Shown piece by piece: positions 62,382-64,000 of a DNA stretch of 64,000 nt; the first letter of the stretch is position 1; each line of letters opens with the position of its first letter. The stretch is from the NCBI GenBank assembly GCA_965153355.1, contig OZ231127.1, positions 49,166,001 through 49,230,000 of the forward strand, in the 5' to 3' direction. Made by a program: the position numbers and the translations under genes. Origin of the DNA: Flaccisagitta enflata. Its lineage: Eukaryota; Chaetognatha; Sagittoidea; Aphragmophora. The notes beneath the pieces are model-generated. The model was given only the letters and a program-made list of their open reading frames with translations, was not told where the DNA came from and searched no databases.

Positions 62382-62465
62382 ATGGCGGTAGGCGCATCTA
62401 CAGTCACAAATGGCCTGTGTACGCTGAAAGAGGGTGTGATTGAGGGTTTGTGTACACAAGTACAG

Positions 62466-62518
62466 TTGAACTTAACCAAGTACAGTTGAACTTAACCAAG
62501 TACAGTTGAACTTAACCA
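62466..62518. repeat. 20-bp tandem repeat, three copies
   Basis: AGTACAGTTGAACTTAACCA repeated three times. Confidence 0.93.
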
Positions 62519-63161
62519 GAGTACATGCCAAGGAACTGGAAAAAATTATGCATTTAAATTCATTCATCCATTCATTCATTTAGCCACCTTATCGCATAGT
62601 TGCAAAATCTCTCATGGGACTGCATGTTACATGCCTTAATAGCGGGTGCGCTCTGATGGTGCTCCATCGTATTTGTACATAAGGAGAGCCAATCTTTGAA
62701 CCTAGAGAACAAGTGTTAAAAATTTTTGTTTTGGTTTCCCGCTTGCGATTATGTAACCAGAGTGTTAGTCCAAGCGCTGTATATAGCTGTAAAAGTTACC
62801 ATCTCGCCAGTGCTTGTAGGCATATAACGCACTCATATCGACACGGATGTAAACTGTACAGTGTTAGTATCGGACGAGGACCAGTTTTTCTGAGAACATT
62901 GAAGAGGAAAGTGGTAGTGTTTTGGGGAGCAAAATAAGACCAATCAGAAAGAAGAGAAAGGTCGAGGCTGTGGATATGGCTGTGACCTGAGGTCATCATG
63001 AGGAAGCCGACCAGATGCTAACGTCTACCCTTTAGATAAGAACTGGAGGTTTTGCCCCCAACAACAACGCTTTTATTTACTTTCTTCAATCCAGCCTCCA
63101 CGTTCTTTCGCGTTTTTTCTCTGCCCTTGTTTTGGAGGATCCCATTGGCCTTTTACTTTTT
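62519..63161. other. spacer, no gene seen
   Basis: Unique sequence. Confidence 0.4.
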
Positions 63162-63358
63162 AGTCGCGTGCTACGCGACTCTACACCCCGCTTTGTCGGT
63201 CCGTCCGTCCGTCCGTCGGTCCGTCGGTCCGTCACACTTTACTTGGGTTTTTGCGGTCTATGGCCTCACTGCTCCTGCCCAAGTGATCAAGTGACCTCAA
63301 ATACGGCCCCTGCCCACCCGCACGCGACTGGGGTAGCCGTGTATCCGGCCTTGTTTTT
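63162..63358 (+). mobile_element. full-length family A element, about 197 bp
   Basis: Hairpin AGTCGCGTGCTACGCGACT, CTACACCCCGCTTTGTCGG, (GTCC)n, CACACTTTACTTGGG, CACTGCTCCTGCCCAAGTG, CCCACCCGCACGCGACTGG and GTAGCCGTGTATCCGGCCTT followed by GTTTTT. Same length as the 4998-5193 copy, so about 196 bp is probably the unit length without cargo. Confidence 0.92.
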
Positions 63359-63957
63359 CTCCTCATTGTTCCATGGGCGCAGAAGAAATGAGCAAAAAGA
63401 AAAAAAATAACCAAAAATAGAAAAAAATTGGAAAAAAGTAGGCGAGCAGCTGCGAGAAAAGGCAATTTTATACTACTTTTCCGTAAGATAATCGATGGTT
63501 GAGTCGCTGGCAACGGAAAGCCCGTGACAATTAGCAAGGTGATCGAGAAATCTTTTTTTTTCTCAGGAATTGGTAATTAGGTATAATATTGTGGAAAAGG
63601 GGATCCTCTTGTACCCCATCCCAGATGTACCCCCAAGTCCTCTCAATTGTATATCAAATATTTTGTAATGACACTGAAAATGTAGCATTTAACCAGTTTT
63701 TAACCACATCATTTTTGGCCAGACAGGACAGGCAAATGGAAGAAAAAAATATAATGATATAATTAGGTTGCCATTGTCAAAGTTCAGTTCATTATCCAAT
63801 AACCATTGTGAATAGCGTCACAGAAATAGTATTCTTCACAATAAGCGACACGGTTCCAAGCATTATAGTCTCAACAATGGCGGTATGCCACACAGCGCCA
63901 TATCGGACCATAGATTCACCTGAATTTTGTCTTCTTCTTCCTCTCAAGTGATAGGGA
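63359..63957. other. spacer, no gene seen
   Basis: A-rich then unique sequence. No exon supported. Confidence 0.4.
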
Positions 63958-64000
63958 GACGCCTAGCTTAGAATGCGCCTAGCTTAGAATGCGCCGAGCT
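63958..64000. repeat. 16-bp tandem repeat running off the window
   Basis: CGCCTAGCTTAGAATG units, 2.6 copies visible. The array continues past the end. Confidence 0.8.

Overview
This is a eukaryotic, gene-poor and very repeat-rich window, most likely intronic or intergenic DNA of a marine invertebrate. The reasons are: no prokaryotic gene organisation; enormous dinucleotide arrays, (CT/GA)n and (GT/CA)n up to about 240 and 400 bp; many short non-autonomous DNA transposons; and dispersed elements built like the 'pearl'/HINE (Helentron-associated) elements known from molluscs and other invertebrates. A mollusc or an invertebrate deuterostome is my best guess, at low confidence. A 10-N assembly gap lies at 36341-36350. 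The only coding sequence I can support is one 168-bp, symmetrical phase 1-1 exon on the minus strand (38348-38515), with good splice sites, encoding about half of an immunoglobulin-like domain. Much of the window may therefore be introns of one large minus-strand Ig-superfamily gene. Almost all other long open frames are translations of microsatellites.

Layout. 1-5 kb: sparse unique DNA, one (GA)n, and a Helentron-like copy (family A) whose internal (AGTCTTTT)n array holds two hAT-like MITEs. 4.4-8.7 kb: dispersed repeat E, a TA-flanked MITE with a full-length family A copy inside it, and a 1.7-kb inverted-ended element (G) carrying two further insertions. 9-10 kb: microsatellites and family A. 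10.4-14.3 kb: a very large inverted repeat with arms of roughly 0.8-1 kb. 14.3-21 kb: mostly unique AT-rich sequence with small MITE-like elements. 21-26.6 kb and 30.3-35 kb: clusters of family B, which has terminal inverted repeats around tandem arrays of a roughly 20-bp unit; these are nested in family A, side by side, and themselves invaded by a MITE. 26.6-30.3 kb: tetranucleotide and dinucleotide arrays. 36-49.8 kb: the Ig exon, several family A/C/D copies and compound (GT)n(CT)n arrays. 48.0-49.7 kb: a 1.7-kb family A copy filled with two decanucleotide satellites. 50-58 kb: trinucleotide arrays (GGT, GAA, GTT, TTC), a 60-bp minisatellite and a degenerate interstitial telomeric repeat. 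58.7-64 kb: the longest (CT)n array inside an 18-bp inverted repeat, a palindromic element, the longest (GT)n array, a hAT-like element with a perfect 8-bp target duplication that holds a family C copy, and a full-length family A copy.

The most interesting structure is the family A/C/D group. All share the ends AACAAGGCC... and ...CTAAAAA, an internal (GACC)n tract and a terminal hairpin. The hairpin sequence differs between subfamilies, and in A and C the repeat near the opposite end changes with it. Different copies also carry unrelated tandem-repeat cargo between the same ends. Family boundaries come from comparing copies by eye within this window; no alignment or database search was run.
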